From Pontibacter pamirensis (lineage in GTDB: Bacteria; Bacteroidota; Bacteroidia; Cytophagales; Hymenobacteraceae): DNA of 64,000 nt. The stretch covers positions 1 through 64,000 of the forward strand of contig NZ_SSNI01000020.1 in assembly GCF_010015475.1 (NCBI RefSeq), written 5' to 3'. This document shows, one piece after another, positions 1-8,381 of the stretch (positions within the stretch are counted from its first letter, which is position 1; each line of letters begins with the position of its first letter). The notes below the pieces were generated by a model. The model had not been told where the DNA came from. It saw nothing but the letters and a program-made list of their open reading frames with translations, and made no database searches. The translations under genes were made by a program, and so were the position numbers.

Positions 1-1
1 A

Positions 2-94
2 GTGGTTTTGGAAAGTGCTCAGAAGGGTAATCAGGATAGGCAGGAAAGAAAAAAGAAGAGACAAAAACGGGCTACTAAAACCATCGCCAAATGA
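2..94 (+). CDS. 3' end of an unidentified gene (partial)
   Basis: Frame 2 is open from the left edge to a TGA at 92-94, giving a 30-residue tail rich in Lys, Arg and Gln (it contains QERKKKRQKR and ends TKTIAK). Highly basic tails of this kind are common at the C-termini of nucleic-acid-binding or envelope proteins. The fragment is too short to identify and could be a chance open frame. The next 187 bases hold no other recognisable gene. Confidence 0.35.
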   Translation: MVLESAQKGNQDRQERKKKRQKRATKTIAK

Positions 95-281
95 TATACT
101 TTACCCTTAGCCTGACGGCTATGGTGAAAACACCAACAACGGCATAAATTGATACTTTAGCGGCAGTTCTGTTTAAATCAGCAATAAGACCTATGTTTGA
201 TTAGGCACAAGTGAGTCTGGAGACTCACTCCCACTGCACGTCACCGGATAGATTCCGTCGCCAGGGTATTTTTCCTTCGCT

Positions 282-683
282 TTAGCCACCAAACTGCTCC
301 TGGTACTGCTGATAATGGTTTTTGAGTTTATTCTTTTTCAGGGCGTTGCTGGCCGCTTCTATTTTTTTCTCTGTCAGTTCCTGCGTCTGCAAATTTTGCA
401 ACAGCTGTTCCTGGTCATCGGCACTTTCTTCCACCTGCGTATAAGCCTCCTGAAATGCTGGTGTGAGCGAGAGCTTGTTCTTTAGCACAATTACGTAGTC
501 AACAGCCACCAATTTCTCCAGGGCTTGCTCTACTTCTTCCAGTGTAAATACAGTGCCATCTATGGCGTCGGCCATCAGCAGCACGTCCTGCAGGGTGGCT
601 CCTCCTTCTCCGCCTGTGGCCAGCAGCAGGGCCTCCAGGAACTGCGCATCAGCTTCTTCCCAGGTTGAATTATACTTCGGCAC
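282..683 (-). CDS. hypothetical protein, 133 aa
   Basis: Unrecognised, acidic and mainly helical, with no signal peptide or membrane segment. The N-terminal 75 residues have a winged-helix-like alternation (a TLQDVLLMADAID helix, then a VEQALEKLVAVDYVIV segment). The C-terminal half is a Glu/Gln/Lys-rich helix ending YQQYQEQFGG. The start is GTG at 683, which overlaps the last 14 bases of the upstream glycosyltransferase gene, so the two are probably co-transcribed and translationally coupled. A role tied to the glycosyltransferase is inferred from position only. Confidence 0.7.
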   Translation of the reverse strand: MPKYNSTWEEADAQFLEALLLATGGEGGATLQDVLLMADAIDGTVFTLEEVEQALEKLVAVDYVIVLKNKLSLTPAFQEAYTQVEESADDQEQLLQNLQTQELTEKKIEAASNALKKNKLKNHYQQYQEQFGG

Positions 684-1668
684 GATGGAAAGTTAAATCG
701 TTGAATGGAATATCCCGCATGCATTTAAAGTGGTCTTTGGGGCACTTGCTGTAACCTATTTTGGAGCAGGGGCGACAGCTGAGGCCATGCACCTCCAGCA
801 CTTTATAGTTTGTCCGGAACGGGTACATGCCAAACTCCGGAATGGTATTGCCCCAAATACTGATGATGTCTTTCTGAAAAGCAGCCGCAATATGCATCAG
901 GCCAGTATCGTGGCTAACCATTTTCTCAGCCTGCCGCACCAGCGAAGCAGAACCATTCAGTTTATACTTGCCACAGGCGTTATATATCGCTGTTCGCTGT
1001 GCGTTGTTCGCTGTTCGGGTTTCGAAGTAGGTAGCAATTTCTTCTCCCGTGGCGGCATCTTCTTTTCCACCCAAAAGAACAACAGGTTGCTGCAGGCGCT
1101 CACACAGCTCTATAATGCGTTCGGTGGGCAGGCGCTTGGTGTAGTGTTGTGCACCGATGGCAAAAGCAACGTAGCCCTTCTGAAACAGTGATGGCAGCAT
1201 TTGTATGTCTACCTCGTCCTGTGCAGGTATGAAGTAATCGAGGCCTTTGCCATCGTCTTTCACGCTTAAAGCGGCGGCGGCATCTAGATAGCGTTGCACA
1301 ATGTGCACATCGGGCAGGCGGTTGCGCTTAAAGTTGACCATGAGCCACTTTTCATAGTTCAGTTTGTTGAAGCTTTTGCCTGGCTTACCCAATCGTGCCC
1401 GAATAATGCGCGTGCGCAGGTTGTTATGCAAATCCACCACATAATCAAAGTTCTCCGCCTTCAGCTGTTTTACCAGTTCTTTCAGGCTGCTGCCCAGCAA
1501 ATGCGTTTTATCAACATAAGGGTTATGCTCCACTATACTTTTAAAAGCCTTCTTGGTGCAGTAATGCACCTCCGCATCGGGCACCTGCTGTTTAATGCAG
1601 CGCACCGCTGGCGTCGTTAGCACAATATCGCCGATAGAAGAAAAACGAAGTATGAGGATTTTAGGCAT
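670..1668 (-). CDS. glycosyltransferase family 9 (heptosyltransferase-like)
   Basis: A 332-residue GT-B protein of the ADP-heptose:LPS heptosyltransferase superfamily, expected to add a sugar to lipopolysaccharide core or another surface glycan on the inner face of the cytoplasmic membrane. The start MPKILILRFSSIGDIVLTTP is the family's N-terminal Rossmann strand and glycine loop. The C-terminal half has the nucleotide-sugar region (MVSHDTGLMHIAAAF) followed by a Cys cluster (LSCRPCSKIGYSKCP), also seen in the second GT9 of this window at 11.8 kb. The start is ATG at 1668. It is the first gene of a two-gene unit. The acceptor sugar cannot be read from sequence. Confidence 0.88.
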   Translation of the reverse strand: MPKILILRFSSIGDIVLTTPAVRCIKQQVPDAEVHYCTKKAFKSIVEHNPYVDKTHLLGSSLKELVKQLKAENFDYVVDLHNNLRTRIIRARLGKPGKSFNKLNYEKWLMVNFKRNRLPDVHIVQRYLDAAAALSVKDDGKGLDYFIPAQDEVDIQMLPSLFQKGYVAFAIGAQHYTKRLPTERIIELCERLQQPVVLLGGKEDAATGEEIATYFETRTANNAQRTAIYNACGKYKLNGSASLVRQAEKMVSHDTGLMHIAAAFQKDIISIWGNTIPEFGMYPFRTNYKVLEVHGLSCRPCSKIGYSKCPKDHFKCMRDIPFNDLTFHRAEV

Positions 1669-1836
1669 TTTGTTTGAAACGCGTCCTGCCGCAAAGTTTT
1701 GACTTGTAGCAGCATCTGATGCAAGCTTTCTGCTTGCGTATCATTTTATATAGATTCAGGCTTAATAAGTAGAAAAACCTGTTTCATTTGTGCTCCAAGT
1801 TAAAACCTGAAGCAGCAAAAATTGCACCGTGTTTCC

Positions 1837-3540
1837 TTACTTTATCTTCTCCTTTCGCTCTCTGAAATACTGCTCCACCTCTTCGGCAGACTTTGTATTG
1901 AAGGTCATCTCTTTTGTGAGCCCTCCTTTTCTGCCAACTAATACGCCATACTTCATGTCGTCGTAACCGCTGGTATGGTGGGCATCCGGATTTATACTGA
2001 GCATCACGCCTTTCTCTATTGCATACTGCACCCAGCGCCAATCTATGTCCAGGCGCCAGGGATTTGCGTTTATTTCGATGATGACGTTGTTGGCAGCACA
2101 GGCATCAATCACCATTTGATGGTTAATCGGGTATCCTTCGCGGCGTAAAAGCAGGCGGCCTGTTGGGTGGCCCAGCATGGTGGTGTAGGGGTTTTCAATT
2201 GCGGTGATGAGGCGCGTGGTGGCTTTCTTCTCATCCATGTTCAGGCTGCTGTGGATAGAGGCCACTATAAAGTCAAACGTCTTTAACATGTCTTCGCTGT
2301 AGTCCAATGAACCATCACCTAAAATATCTGACTCTATACCTTTGAAGATTTTGAACGGGGCGAGCTTCTTATTCAGCTCATCAATTTCCTTTTGCTGGCG
2401 CAGCACGTCTCCCTCCCGCAGGCCACCGGCATACGAAGCTGTTTTGGAGTGGTCGGAGATGCCCAGGTAGCCGTAACCCATGTCGCGGCAGAAGGTAGCC
2501 ATTAGCTCTAAAGTATGGGCGCCATCGGAGTAGGTGCTGTGGTTGTGCAGGCTCCCTTTCAGGTCTGTTAGCTCCAGCAGCTTCGGCAGCTTGTTCTCCA
2601 TGGCCAGTTGCAACTCATTGCTGCCTTCGCGCATTTCGGGCAGCACATACGCCATACCCGCTGCAGCATAAATATCCTCCTCAGTGGCGTGGTTCTCCTG
2701 CCGTATGACAGCCATCATGCATTTGCCAGCTGCAAAAATCTGTGTCAGGTGCGCTGCGGAAGCAGAACGCGTTAGCAGCTCGTTGGCAAAGCTTGCTTCC
2801 GGTACAAGAAAAATTTCTGTGCTAAGGCCACTCACCGTGTGCTGCCCGCGCCACACCAGCGGCCCGGAAGCTTTCTCATCCTGCTCCAGCACCTGTAGTT
2901 TGCTAAGCTTACCCGTTGCTTCGGCAGGGGCATCTGTTGCCACCACCAGCTGCAGGTGCTCTACTATCTCCATACGCCGGCGCACATCGCCTGCCAAGCT
3001 TACCTGCGCCTCCGGAAAAGCCTCCTGTATATTTTCCAGTAACTTCTGGGCAGCAGACTCGGCTTCGGCATATAACAGCTTGCCGCGATTTTGCTGTGTA
3101 AAGAGCAGTGCCTGCCTGATGTTTTCCTGTGTTTTGGCACCAAAGCCCTTTAGCTTACTTACTTTGTCCTGTTCACATGCCTCCAGCAACTCTTCTACTG
3201 TTTCGGCACCAAGCTCTTTCCAGAGGTTGCGCACTTTTTTAGGGCCAATGCCTTTAATACGCAGCATCTCCACCACACCGGGCGGTGTGGCTGCCAGCAT
3301 CTGGTCCAGCTCTTCAAAAGAACCCGTGGTGTTTACTTCCACAATCTTGGCGGCAATGCCTTTGCCTACCCCGCCGATTTCCTCCAGCTGAACCTGGCTC
3401 ATGCCGGCCAGAGGCGCTTCTACCAACTCCAGTGCTCCCACCGCATTTGCGTAAGAGCGTATCTTGAAGGGGTTCTCATCGTGTAGCTCCAGCAGCTCAG
3501 CCGTTAGCTTAAACAGTTTTATGATATTCTTATTTTCCAA
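1837..3540 (-). CDS. polX: PolX-family protein (helix-hairpin-helix, PolX, PHP), polymerase site degenerate
   Basis: A 567-residue protein of the bacterial DNA polymerase X family, normally a base-excision-repair gap-filling polymerase fused to a PHP 3'-5' exonuclease. Order: helical 8-kDa-like domain (residues 1-85), HhH motifs (KGIGPKKVRNLWKELG near 96), PolX palm (175-270), PHP domain (330-560) with metal ligands H332 and H334 (LHNHSTYSDG), H430 (SIHSS), H458 (GHPTGR), D519 and H521 (NPDAHH). The palm motif that normally reads GSxRRxxxxxGDxD is GDVRRRMEIVEHLQL here, so the catalytic Asp-x-Asp is missing, and the third Asp strand reads TEIFLV. I chose TTG at 3540 (LENKNIIKLFKLT) because it matches the family N-terminus and lies about 20 bases after a TATCTTTG element. 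A longer frame reaches 3675. Confidence 0.85.
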   Translation of the reverse strand: MENKNIIKLFKLTAELLELHDENPFKIRSYANAVGALELVEAPLAGMSQVQLEEIGGVGKGIAAKIVEVNTTGSFEELDQMLAATPPGVVEMLRIKGIGPKKVRNLWKELGAETVEELLEACEQDKVSKLKGFGAKTQENIRQALLFTQQNRGKLLYAEAESAAQKLLENIQEAFPEAQVSLAGDVRRRMEIVEHLQLVVATDAPAEATGKLSKLQVLEQDEKASGPLVWRGQHTVSGLSTEIFLVPEASFANELLTRSASAAHLTQIFAAGKCMMAVIRQENHATEEDIYAAAGMAYVLPEMREGSNELQLAMENKLPKLLELTDLKGSLHNHSTYSDGAHTLELMATFCRDMGYGYLGISDHSKTASYAGGLREGDVLRQQKEIDELNKKLAPFKIFKGIESDILGDGSLDYSEDMLKTFDFIVASIHSSLNMDEKKATTRLITAIENPYTTMLGHPTGRLLLRREGYPINHQMVIDACAANNVIIEINANPWRLDIDWRWVQYAIEKGVMLSINPDAHHTSGYDDMKYGVLVGRKGGLTKEMTFNTKSAEEVEQYFRERKEKIK

Positions 3541-3560
3541 AGCTCTGTTTTGTATACTTA

Positions 3561-3568
3561 CAAAGATA
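3561..3568 (-). promoter_or_regulatory. Bacteroidota -7 promoter element for polX
   Basis: On the minus strand this reads TATCTTTG, a full match to the phylum's TAnnTTTG -7 consensus. It lies 20 bases before the TTG start at 3540, giving a leader of roughly 15 nt. No good TTTG -33 box is visible 17-19 bases upstream. It supports the short start for polX. Confidence 0.5.
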
Positions 3569-3751
3569 GAAAATGCTGCTGAACCTTGCCTGCCATATCC
3601 CCTATATTCACCTGCAGCCTCTACACTTTTGATTTGTGGTAACGCTGCGCTTACAACTAAATACGCCGGTATCACAGAGCGCTTTTAAATTAGTAAGCTT
3701 CTATATAAAAGAAGAAATGCCTAAATTGCCCTATAATCTTTTTAATGAAGT

Positions 3752-4159
3752 ATGAAAAACGCATCATTGCTTTGCCTGCTGTGCCTCGTGTTGGTAGCTG
3801 TTACCTGCAAAAAGAGCGACAAGCTAGCGGCAGCGCTGATAGATAAAACCTGGCTGCATTCTTTTGAGGAAGATGCCGGCGACACGCTCGTTTACCGCCC
3901 GAATACCTATGAATTCCCGCCATCCCGCGGCCGCACTGGCTTCACATTGGAGTCTGGCGGCGTGATAAAGCGCTACGAGATAGCCCCTACCGACGGGTTG
4001 GAGGAAAAACTTGGAGAATGGGAGCAGAAAGACAAACACAGTGTGCAGATCCGGATGAGCCCTGACAGCAATCCACCGCAGCAATACGAGGTGCAGATCA
4101 TCTCGCTGGAAGATGACGTGCTGAAAATCATAAGACAACCTGTACCCGGAAACGAGTAA
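3752..4159 (+). CDS. small lipoprotein, hypothetical
   Basis: A 135-residue secreted protein. Residues 1-18 are a lipoprotein-type signal (MKNASLLCLLCLVLVAVTC) with the probable lipidated Cys19, followed by KKSDK. The mature part is a predicted beta-rich domain with the theme 'expected text/value, tolerance, result' common in Bacteroidota lipocalin-like lipoproteins (KTWLHSFEEDAGDTLVYRP near residues 33-51), but I cannot place it in a named family. It stands alone between the divergent polX and the next small gene. Confidence 0.75.
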   Translation: MKNASLLCLLCLVLVAVTCKKSDKLAAALIDKTWLHSFEEDAGDTLVYRPNTYEFPPSRGRTGFTLESGGVIKRYEIAPTDGLEEKLGEWEQKDKHSVQIRMSPDSNPPQQYEVQIISLEDDVLKIIRQPVPGNE

Positions 4160-4226
4160 TCGCATGCATTAACATAAAGGTGTCTTTCAACATATCAGCA
4201 ACCTGAAATAGATATAAACGAACGCC

Positions 4227-4409
4227 ATGTACACCAAGCTCTCAATAAAAGTCAGGATAGCAATTATAGCAGCCCTGACGGTTCTGCTTGTTTTCACCAT
4301 GGCACTGACTAATATTGAGAACCTGCTGGGAGGTTTGATTGGGGGCGTAATAATTGGGCTGTTAATCTCGGAGTACGGAATGTACCTGCAGCGTCGTAGA
4401 GCAGAATAG
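4227..4409 (+). CDS. small membrane protein, 60 aa
   Basis: A short unrecognised protein with two hydrophobic stretches: residues 8-26 (KVRIAIIAALTVLLVFTMA) and 33-50 (LLGGLIGGVIIGLLISEYG), the second glycine-rich, ending in a basic YLQRRRAE tail. This suggests a two-helix inner-membrane protein with both ends in the cytoplasm. It lies 67 bases after the lipoprotein gene and 59 before the EVE gene, all in the same direction. Coding status is supported by the clean ATG start and the membrane pattern; function is unknown. Confidence 0.55.
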   Translation: MYTKLSIKVRIAIIAALTVLLVFTMALTNIENLLGGLIGGVIIGLLISEYGMYLQRRRAE

Positions 4410-4468
4410 TGTTTGCCAACCGTTTCTCCTGTTTTCTATAAATCAACAATTTACCTATATCAATACCA

Positions 4469-4873
4469 ATGCAACACTGGCTTGTAAAATCAGAACCTGA
4501 AAAATATGCCTGGGCCGATTTAGTAAAAGACGGCCGCACAATGTGGGATGGCGTGCGCAACTACCAGGCGCGCAATAACATGCAGCAGATGCAGCCCAAT
4601 GACTTAGTACTATACTACCACAGCGTATCAGAAAAAGCTATAGTAGGCATCGCCAAAGTAGAGAAAGCCGCTTACCCGGACCCCACTACGGACGACGACA
4701 AGTGGGTAGTAGTGGATTTAGCGCCCTTCCGCGACTTCAAAGAACCTGTAACACTGGCGCAGATAAAACAGGACAAGCGCCTGGAGAACATCGCACTCCT
4801 GCGCCAGTCGCGCCTGTCGGTTATGCCGCTTACCGCCGAAGAATTTGATGTGCTGCTTGCGCTGGGCAACTAA
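4469..4873 (+). CDS. EVE domain-containing protein
   Basis: A 134-residue protein that is entirely one EVE domain (PUA-like fold, the thymocyte nuclear protein 1 group). It opens with the family signature HWLVKSEPEKYAWADL, then MWDGVRNYQARNNM, and has the pocket region VLYYHSVSEKAIVGIAKV. Family members read modified bases in DNA or RNA; no bacterial substrate can be assigned here. A strong hairpin terminator follows at 4910, so the gene closes its transcription unit. Confidence 0.92.
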   Translation: MQHWLVKSEPEKYAWADLVKDGRTMWDGVRNYQARNNMQQMQPNDLVLYYHSVSEKAIVGIAKVEKAAYPDPTTDDDKWVVVDLAPFRDFKEPVTLAQIKQDKRLENIALLRQSRLSVMPLTAEEFDVLLALGN

Positions 4874-4909
4874 AGTAATTTTCCCAAAAACTAGTCACCC
4901 ATAACAACG

Positions 4910-4948
4910 AACAGCAGCTAAATTCAGTACAACGATTTAGCTGCTGTT
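4910..4948 (+). terminator. intrinsic terminator after the EVE gene
   Basis: Perfect 14-bp arms at 4910-4923 and 4935-4948 (AACAGCAGCTAAAT and its complement) with an 11-base loop, followed by TTATATTTA. It separates the EVE gene from the secreted protein at 4991. Confidence 0.75.
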
Positions 4949-4990
4949 TTATATTTACCCGTACCTGATAGCATTAACACCCTGTTATTT

Positions 4991-6478
4991 ATGGTTCTTT
5001 TTCGTCACCTGCTCACCTGTATTTTCACACTTCTACTGTTTCCTGTGCTCGCCCAGGAGCCAGCACAACCTGTGCGTGTCGAGCTGCCATTCGATATGGA
5101 AACAACGAATGTGGAAGTAATTGCCCTGCCTGACAGCAGTCTGCTGGTGTACTATACCACCGGCAACCTCTGGAAAACAGAAGCTACGTTTAACTTCACG
5201 AAGTTTAATCATCAGCTTGAGCAGCTATGGTCTGACACCGTTAACATGCCTTCCGATAGCTATTACATCCGGCACTACACAGAGGCACCTTACACTTACC
5301 TGGTTTTCGGGCAGGATGACCTGCAGGAGTATACGTTTGTGAAGCTAAACCACAGCACAGGGCAACTGCAGCAAAAACATTATGAACTAGAGCCGATTGA
5401 TGCAATATACGAGTACAGTGTGCTTAACGACAACTACTTTATTATTGGCAGAAATAGAAAAGACCAGAAGCCAGTGCTCCTGCACCTGAATACCGACACA
5501 AACGAAATACAGCTGCTGCCTTCGATATATGGAGAAGAATCTGCTTTTTCTGATCTTTTAGCAGACCCTGCGAATAACCGCGTAGATGCCGTGCTGTCAG
5601 AGTCTAACGGTCGCATATCCCGGCTGCAGGTAAAGAGCTTTAATGCCCGTGGCAAACTACTCAAGAGCCACTTTATTTTGCAGCAGGAAGATAAAAGCCT
5701 GCTAAACGCAGAGATTACGCCTGGCGACAGTACCCAGAAGATGCTCTTTGGCACATATGGCACCCGCGACCTGCGCTATAACCAAGGCTTCTTCACGACG
5801 CCCGTCACGACTTCCGTTGTGGATGAAGAAGGCAGGTTTTACAGCATGCTGCAACTAAAGAACTTCTTTAAGTACCTAAAGCCCCGCCAGGAGGAGCGTA
5901 CCCGCCGCAGGGAGGCAGCCCGTCTGAAAACGGGCAAGAGCCCCAGGTACCGGTACCGCCTGCTGCTGCACGACCTCATTGACACTCCAGAGGGCTACAT
6001 ACTGGCAGCAGAGGTATACTACCCGCAGTACCGCAGTTCTAACACTAACTGGGGCATTGACCGCAGCTTCTCTGTAGGGCGCCAGGAAGAAGGGTATAAA
6101 CGGACGCACGCTGTAGCGCTGGGCTTTGATAAGCAAGGCAGGCTGCTCTGGGACAATGCTTTTCCACTTAAAGATGTAGTTAGCTATGATTTGGTGCACA
6201 CTGTTGAAGTAGGTCGCTTACCAGATGGCCGGGTGGTGATGGCATACCCAAGAGAAGAGCAGATTATTTACCACATAATGGACCACAGCAAGTTCGACGA
6301 AGAAGAAACCGAACTAGACATACTCACTTACGAGGAAGATGAAAGAATACAGGACACTATTGAGCCGGGCATTATTCGCTGGTACGGCAATAGTTTTGCG
6401 GCATTTGGTTTCCAGCGCATAAAGCCTAAATCCGAAAGCTCCCGCACCGTCTTCTATATCAATAGGATTGATTTTTAA
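4991..6478 (+). CDS. secreted protein of unknown function, 495 aa
   Basis: Unrecognised. It starts with a Sec signal peptide (MVLFRHLLTCIFTLLLFPVLAQ, cleavage after about residue 21). The mature protein is beta-rich with repeating segments of the type 'VLHLNTDTNEIQLLP' and 'LLWDNAFPLKDVVSYD', resembling a propeller-like arrangement seen in uncharacterised Bacteroidota exported proteins. There is no lipobox, no C-terminal secretion tag and no membrane segment after the signal, so it is probably periplasmic or outer-membrane-associated. It is transcribed alone between the EVE terminator and pyrR. Confidence 0.8.
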   Translation: MVLFRHLLTCIFTLLLFPVLAQEPAQPVRVELPFDMETTNVEVIALPDSSLLVYYTTGNLWKTEATFNFTKFNHQLEQLWSDTVNMPSDSYYIRHYTEAPYTYLVFGQDDLQEYTFVKLNHSTGQLQQKHYELEPIDAIYEYSVLNDNYFIIGRNRKDQKPVLLHLNTDTNEIQLLPSIYGEESAFSDLLADPANNRVDAVLSESNGRISRLQVKSFNARGKLLKSHFILQQEDKSLLNAEITPGDSTQKMLFGTYGTRDLRYNQGFFTTPVTTSVVDEEGRFYSMLQLKNFFKYLKPRQEERTRRREAARLKTGKSPRYRYRLLLHDLIDTPEGYILAAEVYYPQYRSSNTNWGIDRSFSVGRQEEGYKRTHAVALGFDKQGRLLWDNAFPLKDVVSYDLVHTVEVGRLPDGRVVMAYPREEQIIYHIMDHSKFDEEETELDILTYEEDERIQDTIEPGIIRWYGNSFAAFGFQRIKPKSESSRTVFYINRIDF

Positions 6479-6489
6479 AGGTTGAATTG

Positions 6490-6655
6490 CTCGATGGCTA
6501 AATCATTAAATGGCTGCATTGTTAAATTGTTATCCAAGAAACAGGTTTTTACGATAACTCGCGCTGCATATTAGCTCTTCCGACAGGAAAGGTGTGCTAG
6601 TCGGGGCAGTACATCCATTCAACAATGAAACAATGTAACCACTAAACATTTATTT
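6490..6655. repeat. degenerate AT-rich inverted repeat
   Basis: The gap before pyrR holds runs of the type GGCTAAATCATTAAATGG and TGTTAAATTG near 6496-6530, with complementary runs CCATTCAACAATGAAACAATG near 6614-6636. Similar 'AAATGGTTAA' material occurs near 15,353-15,430 and 39,195-39,270. This looks like a decayed intergenic repeat family; no gene is seen in it. Confidence 0.35.
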
Positions 6656-6676
6656 CCCTATCTTAATCAGACACGC

Positions 6677-6684
6677 TATATTTG
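6677..6684 (+). promoter_or_regulatory. Bacteroidota -7 promoter element for pyrR-pyrB
   Basis: TATATTTG is a full match to TAnnTTTG, ending 18 bases before the ATG at 6703. This implies a leader of only about 10-12 nt. It rules out the longer TTG start at 6682, which would lie inside the promoter. So short a leader leaves no room for an RNA attenuator ahead of pyrR. Confidence 0.6.
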
Positions 6685-6702
6685 CAACCAATACTTCCGG
6701 CT

Positions 6703-7251
6703 ATGCAGAAAAGACTCATCGTAAACCACCAACTGCTCGATATAATGGTGCTGCGCCTTTGCCACCAACTCATCGAGAACCACGGCGACTTTTCTGATTC
6801 TGTTATACTGGGTTTGCAGCCACGCGGCAGGTTTGTAGCGCAGCGTATCCAGCATACCCTGGCTTCCATACTGGGCAAGCAGGTGCCAACCGGCTACCTC
6901 GATACCACATTTCACCGCGATGATTTTCGCCGGCGTGAAACACCGCTTACCGCCAACGCCACCAAAGTTGATTTCCTAATTGAAGGCAAAAATGTGATTC
7001 TGGTGGATGATGTGCTGTATACCGGCCGCTCTGTGCGGGCTGCGCTGGATGCCATGATAGCCTACGGCCGCCCAGCCAATGTGGAGCTGCTGGTGCTGAT
7101 TGACCGCCTTTACTCGCGCCACCTGCCCATACAGCCAACGTATGTGGGTCGCCACGTAAACTCGTTGCAAAGCCAAAGGGTGCTGGTAGAGTGGAAAGAA
7201 CAGCAGGCCCCGGAAGACAATATATGGCTCATTACCAAAAACGAAGAATAA
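6703..7251 (+). CDS. pyrR: PyrR, pyrimidine operon regulator / phosphoribosyltransferase
   Basis: A 182-residue type I phosphoribosyltransferase. The PRPP-binding motif VILVDDVLYTGRSVRAALD is intact near residues 98-116, and IDRLYSRHLPIQPTYVGRHV near 134-153 is the PyrR-type region. Family members bind pyr mRNA and/or convert uracil plus PRPP to UMP. The start is ATG at 6703 (MQKRLIVNHQLLD), placed by the promoter just upstream. pyrB follows after a 9-base gap, so the two form one unit for early pyrimidine synthesis. The very short leader makes classic leader attenuation of this unit unlikely. Confidence 0.93.
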   Translation: MQKRLIVNHQLLDIMVLRLCHQLIENHGDFSDSVILGLQPRGRFVAQRIQHTLASILGKQVPTGYLDTTFHRDDFRRRETPLTANATKVDFLIEGKNVILVDDVLYTGRSVRAALDAMIAYGRPANVELLVLIDRLYSRHLPIQPTYVGRHVNSLQSQRVLVEWKEQQAPEDNIWLITKNEE

Positions 7252-7260
7252 ACTCTCCCC

Positions 7261-8184
7261 ATGCAAGAGCTTAGCGTCCGGCACCTTTTAGGCATCAAAG
7301 ATATTACCCCGCAAGACATCCAGCTCATTTTTGAGACCGCGGATAATTTTAAAGATGTGCTGAACAGGCCGATCAAGAAAGTGCCTTCGCTGCGCGACAT
7401 TACCATTGCCAACGTTTTCTTCGAGAACTCCACGCGCACCCGTCTCTCCTTCGAGCTTGCCGAAAAAAGGCTTTCTGCCGATGTGATCAACTTCAGCAGC
7501 AGCAGCAGTTCTGTAAAGAAAGGCGAAACCCTGCTGGATACGGTGAATAACATTTTGGCCATGAAAGTGGATATGATCGTGATGCGGCACTCCAGCCCGG
7601 GCGCACCACACTTCCTGAGCAACCACATCAAAGCCAACATAGTAAACGCCGGCGACGGCACCCACGAGCACCCGACGCAGGCGCTGTTAGACTCCTTCTC
7701 CATCAGGGAAAGACTTGGCGATGTAGCGGGCAAAAAAGTCGTGATTATCGGGGATATCCTGCACTCGCGGGTGGCCCTGTCCAATATCTTTGCGCTTCAG
7801 AAGCTGGGGGCTGAGGTAATGGTGTGCGGCCCTACTACGCTGTTGCCAAAACACATCAGGCAACTGGGCGTTAAAGTGGAACTGGATGTACGAAAGGCGC
7901 TGGCATGGTGCGATGTGGCCAATGTGCTGCGCATACAGTTAGAGCGCCAGCAAATGAAGTATTTTCCGTCGCTGCGCGAGTATACCCTTTACTATGGCAT
8001 CGACAAAAAGATGCTCAACAGCCTCGATAAAGAAATCACACTCATGCACCCGGGCCCGATTAACCGTGGCGTGGAACTCAGCAGCGATGCAGCAGATTCA
8101 CACCACTCCATTATCCTGAACCAGGTGGAGAATGGCGTGGCTATTCGTATGGCAGTGCTGTTCCTGCTGGCTCAAAAGCAGTAG
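7261..8184 (+). CDS. pyrB: aspartate carbamoyltransferase catalytic subunit
   Basis: A 307-residue enzyme forming N-carbamoyl-aspartate from carbamoyl phosphate and aspartate, the first committed step of UMP synthesis. The carbamoyl-phosphate loop FFENSTRTRLSFELAEKRL is near residues 57-75 and the aspartate-domain signature HPTQALLDSFSI near 137-148. Length is normal for the family. No pyrI regulatory-subunit gene is adjacent. It is co-transcribed with pyrR and ends at the strong hairpin at 8209. Confidence 0.96.
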   Translation: MQELSVRHLLGIKDITPQDIQLIFETADNFKDVLNRPIKKVPSLRDITIANVFFENSTRTRLSFELAEKRLSADVINFSSSSSSVKKGETLLDTVNNILAMKVDMIVMRHSSPGAPHFLSNHIKANIVNAGDGTHEHPTQALLDSFSIRERLGDVAGKKVVIIGDILHSRVALSNIFALQKLGAEVMVCGPTTLLPKHIRQLGVKVELDVRKALAWCDVANVLRIQLERQQMKYFPSLREYTLYYGIDKKMLNSLDKEITLMHPGPINRGVELSSDAADSHHSIILNQVENGVAIRMAVLFLLAQKQ

Positions 8185-8208
8185 CATGTCATAAAACTTA
8201 TTTTTTCT

Positions 8209-8255
8209 GACAAAAAGAGGCCTGTTCCGGATAGCGGAACAGGCCTCTTTTTGTC
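8209..8255 (+). terminator. strong terminator after pyrB
   Basis: Perfect 21-bp arms at 8209-8229 and 8235-8255 around a 5-base loop; the right arm carries a T5 run. It ends the pyrR-pyrB transcript. Confidence 0.9.
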
Positions 8256-8329
8256 ACTATGTCCAAACGCTGTATTTTCTTTTACCTTTTCTGCGGCTGT
8301 TTCTCTTCAGAACAAAAACCTTCTGCAAA

Positions 8330-8363
8330 CAAAAAGGCCGCAGGAAAACCTGCGGCCTTTTTG
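8330..8363 (-). terminator. terminator of the TSP3-OmpA gene (works both ways)
   Basis: Perfect 15-bp arms at 8330-8344 and 8349-8363 around AAAA, with A5 and T5 at the outer ends. It sits 18 bases beyond the stop of the leftward OmpA gene. The 74 bases between this hairpin and the pyrB terminator hold no gene. Confidence 0.85.
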
Positions 8364-8381
8364 TTTATAATTTATGCAGCT

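Noticed and set aside
210..229. Perfect palindrome AGTGAGTCT-GG-AGACTCACT as a terminator
   Set aside because: Two-base loop and no T-run; cannot form a normal terminator hairpin. Possibly a repeat or operator, but nothing supports either.
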